Below, in pieces: positions 4,724-6,510 of a stretch of 6,510 nucleotides of DNA (its first letter is position 1; every line of letters begins with the position of its first letter). A program made the translations under genes and the position numbers. The stretch covers positions 350 through 6,859 of the forward strand of contig DQGU01000049.1 of NCBI GenBank assembly GCA_003524565.1, in the 5' to 3' direction. Below the pieces are notes generated by a model. That model saw nothing but the letters and a program-made list of their open reading frames with translations. It did not search any database and had not been told where the DNA came from. Source of the DNA: Rhodospirillaceae bacterium. GTDB lineage: Bacteria; Pseudomonadota; Alphaproteobacteria; Micavibrionales; UBA2020.

Positions 4724-6510
4724 GTGACCACCGCCCCGCAGCCCGAACATAGCGGCTTTTTTCTTGAAAAACGCCCCGAACCGCCCACGCGCAACAAAGA
4801 AGCGGCGCAGCGGCGCTGGAAAAGCATTTTCCTGTTCGTGACCAGCGCGGCCTACGGTTTTGTCATCCTGCTGATTTTTTATATTCAGGCTTACGGCGGC
4901 ATTCACATGTCGATGTTCGCCATTTACCTCTACGGTCTTTTGGGTGGAGCGTGCATCGTGCTGCTCAGCCGCCTTTACAACAAGGTTGACCGCAGCCGCC
5001 AGATTTTGACCGAAGTGCTTGAGAAAAGTGCCGAAGCGCGCATCATCACCAGCCCCGAAGGCGATACGATTTATTCCAACGAGCGTTTCAACAAACTTGT
5101 CGATGGTCTCGGCACGCAGGACCTGCACGCCTTCACCCGTTTGTTCGAACACGCGGGCAAAATTGAAAAGCTTTTGCATGACCTGCAAGCCAAGGCCGCG
5201 CCCGCAGGCTCCGCCACCACCGAAATCAATACCCGCATCCGCGGCCGCCAGACGTGGTTTCAGGTGACGTGCCAGCATATCGTCGGCTGGGCCGGCTATG
5301 TGCAGTGGCGGTTTGACGACATCACCCACCGCCACCAGATGGAAACCGCCATCCGCGAAGAGCGCGAAAAGCTGCGCGACTTCACCGACAACGCGCCCGT
5401 CGGATTTTTCACGGTGGATGAAGACGGCAAATTCCGTTTTGCCAACGACACCTTGCTGCGCCTGTTCGGCACGGATGAAAAAACGCTTATCGGCAAGCTG
5501 AAGCTGCATGACTTCCTTGTCACGCCGCCCGCGAAGGGGCGTCCCTTTGACTGTTTCGAAGAAGGCGGATACCACCAGCACGGGGAGCTATTGATGAAAG
5601 GCGCCGGCGGCCGCGTATTCAAATCCGCCATCACCCATTCCATCACCCGCGGCGAAGACGGCGGCGTCATTTCCCGCTCTATCGTTTATGACCTGACGAC
5701 GGAGCAAAAAATGCAGCAGGCGCTGCGCGAATCCGAAGATCGTTTCGAGCGCCTGTTCGAAGAAGCGCCCGTCGGCATCTGCCTTTTGAACGCGGCCGGC
5801 ATCATCAGCGATTGCAACCAGACGCTGGCCGCGATGATGAAGCTGCCGGTCAATGCACTGAATGGCAAGCCGCTTTTGCACTTCGTCGATGTGGACGCGC
5901 AGGCGAAGGCGGAAGAGTGGCTGAAAAACCTGTCGCGCGGCATACGCACGGAATCCTTTATTGAAATCCCGCTGCGCGGTTCTATCGAAATCGTGGCGCA
6001 GGTTTATGCCCGCAAATTCAAATCAGGCGACAGCTTCGTTTTGCACTTCATCGATTTGACGGAGCAAAAAAACCTCGAAAAACAATTCACCCAGTCGCAG
6101 AAAATGCAGGCCATCGGCCAGCTGGCGGGCGGCATCGCCCATGACTTCAACAACCTTTTGACGGCCATGATTGGCTTTTGCGATTTGCTTTTGCTGCGCC
6201 ACAAACCGGGCGACCCGTCGTTTGCCGACATCATGCAAATCAAGCAAAACGCCAACCGCGCCGCGAACCTTGTGCGCCAGCTGCTTGCCTTCTCCCGCCA
6301 GCAGACGTTGCAGCCGCGCGTTCTGGACATGACGGACGTGCTGAGCGAGCTGTCGCACCTGCTGCGCCGCCTGATTGGCGCGAATATCGAGCTTGACCTG
6401 ACGCACGGCAGCGAGCTTGGCCTTATCAAGGCTGACCAGGGGCAAATGGACCAGGTGCTTATCAACCTTGTGGTCAACGCGCGCGACGCGATGCCGCAGG
6501 GGGGCAAGGT
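4724..6510 (+). CDS. cckA: CckA-type multi-PAS hybrid sensor histidine kinase (3' end cut by window edge)
   Basis: CckA is the membrane-bound kinase/phosphatase that feeds the ChpT-CtrA phosphorelay controlling cell cycle and motility in Alphaproteobacteria. The window holds 595 residues. There are two membrane segments at about 34-57 and 63-85. Three PAS-like domains follow at about 97-201, 217-325 and 341-446, each closing with the PAS exit motif DIT or DLT (199-201, 323-325, 444-446). The dimerisation/phosphoacceptor helix begins at QSQKMQAIGQLAGGIAHDFN (457-476), with the phosphorylated His at 473, followed by NLLTAMIGFCDLLL. The N-box of the ATP-binding domain (DQVLINLVVNARDAMPQGGK) is at the right edge. 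The G boxes and the expected receiver domain lie outside. The LAGGIAHDFNNLLTA form is typical of CckA. C. crescentus CckA has its His at 322, so this protein carries extra sensory sequence. GTG was chosen for its GGAG site. The gene follows flhB after 122 bases. Confidence 0.9.
   Translation, partial: MTTAPQPEHSGFFLEKRPEPPTRNKEAAQRRWKSIFLFVTSAAYGFVILLIFYIQAYGGIHMSMFAIYLYGLLGGACIVLLSRLYNKVDRSRQILTEVLEKSAEARIITSPEGDTIYSNERFNKLVDGLGTQDLHAFTRLFEHAGKIEKLLHDLQAKAAPAGSATTEINTRIRGRQTWFQVTCQHIVGWAGYVQWRFDDITHRHQMETAIREEREKLRDFTDNAPVGFFTVDEDGKFRFANDTLLRLFGTDEKTLIGKLKLHDFLVTPPAKGRPFDCFEEGGYHQHGELLMKGAGGRVFKSAITHSITRGEDGGVISRSIVYDLTTEQKMQQALRESEDRFERLFEEAPVGICLLNAAGIISDCNQTLAAMMKLPVNALNGKPLLHFVDVDAQAKAEEWLKNLSRGIRTESFIEIPLRGSIEIVAQVYARKFKSGDSFVLHFIDLTEQKNLEKQFTQSQKMQAIGQLAGGIAHDFNNLLTAMIGFCDLLLLRHKPGDPSFADIMQIKQNANRAANLVRQLLAFSRQQTLQPRVLDMTDVLSELSHLLRRLIGANIELDLTHGSELGLIKADQGQMDQVLINLVVNARDAMPQGGK

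Noticed and set aside
4706..5581. Long minus-strand open frame (291 codons) opposite cckA
   Set aside because: It mirrors the strong codon bias of cckA on the other strand, has no recognisable domain, and the plus-strand frame is unmistakably a PAS histidine kinase.
5698..6071. Repeated string ACGGAGCAAAAAA in cckA (near 5698 and 6060)
   Set aside because: It encodes the DLT(T)EQK exit motif that follows two PAS domains, so it reflects domain duplication and shared motif rather than a DNA repeat element.
1..6510. CRISPR array, insertion sequence, tRNA/rRNA or phage module
   Set aside because: Inspection of both strands shows no regularly spaced repeats, transposase-like frame, terminal inverted repeats or RNA-gene sequence; the window is nearly fully accounted for by flagellar genes and cckA.

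Overview
The window is a flagellar export-apparatus and rod-gene cluster from a moderately GC-rich bacterium, almost certainly an alphaproteobacterium. The evidence for that is a CckA-type multi-PAS histidine kinase directly after flhB, plus the set fliO / FlhB-C-domain protein / flgB-flgC-fliE-fliQ-fliR-flhB. CckA is a cell-cycle kinase characteristic of Alphaproteobacteria. I cannot fix the genus from sequence alone.

Layout. Positions 1-901 hold a minus-strand operon, read right to left. It encodes a solitary FlhB C-terminal-domain protein (527-901), an unrecognised small acidic helical protein (268-549, overlapping the first by 23 bases), and FliO (261 to the left edge, truncated). A divergent control region of about 200 bases follows (902-1104). 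It contains a near-consensus sigma-54 promoter at 1053-1068 facing flgB, an inverted repeat about 105 bases upstream of the predicted start site that could be an activator site, and weaker sigma-70-like candidates in both directions. Positions 1105-4601 hold a plus-strand operon: flgB, flgC, fliE, fliQ, fliR, flhB. These encode the proximal rod and rod-adaptor proteins and three of the integral-membrane components of the flagellar type III export gate. A small terminator-like hairpin (4639-4659) and a candidate promoter precede cckA. That gene starts with GTG at 4724 and runs off the right edge within the ATP-binding domain.

How the genes fit together. FliO assists assembly of the FliP/FliQ/FliR export gate. 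FlhB docks on that gate and switches substrate specificity after self-cleavage at NPTH. FliE, FlgB and FlgC are among the first substrates exported and build the base of the rod. The extra FlhB-C-like protein and the small helical protein are probable accessory export factors. CckA, through the phosphorelay to CtrA known in Caulobacter, is a plausible upstream regulator of flagellar genes. The sigma-54 promoter implies that an RpoN-dependent activator (FlbD-like) directly controls the plus-strand operon. I see no mobile element, CRISPR array, tRNA or rRNA, and no gene-free stretch longer than about 205 bases.
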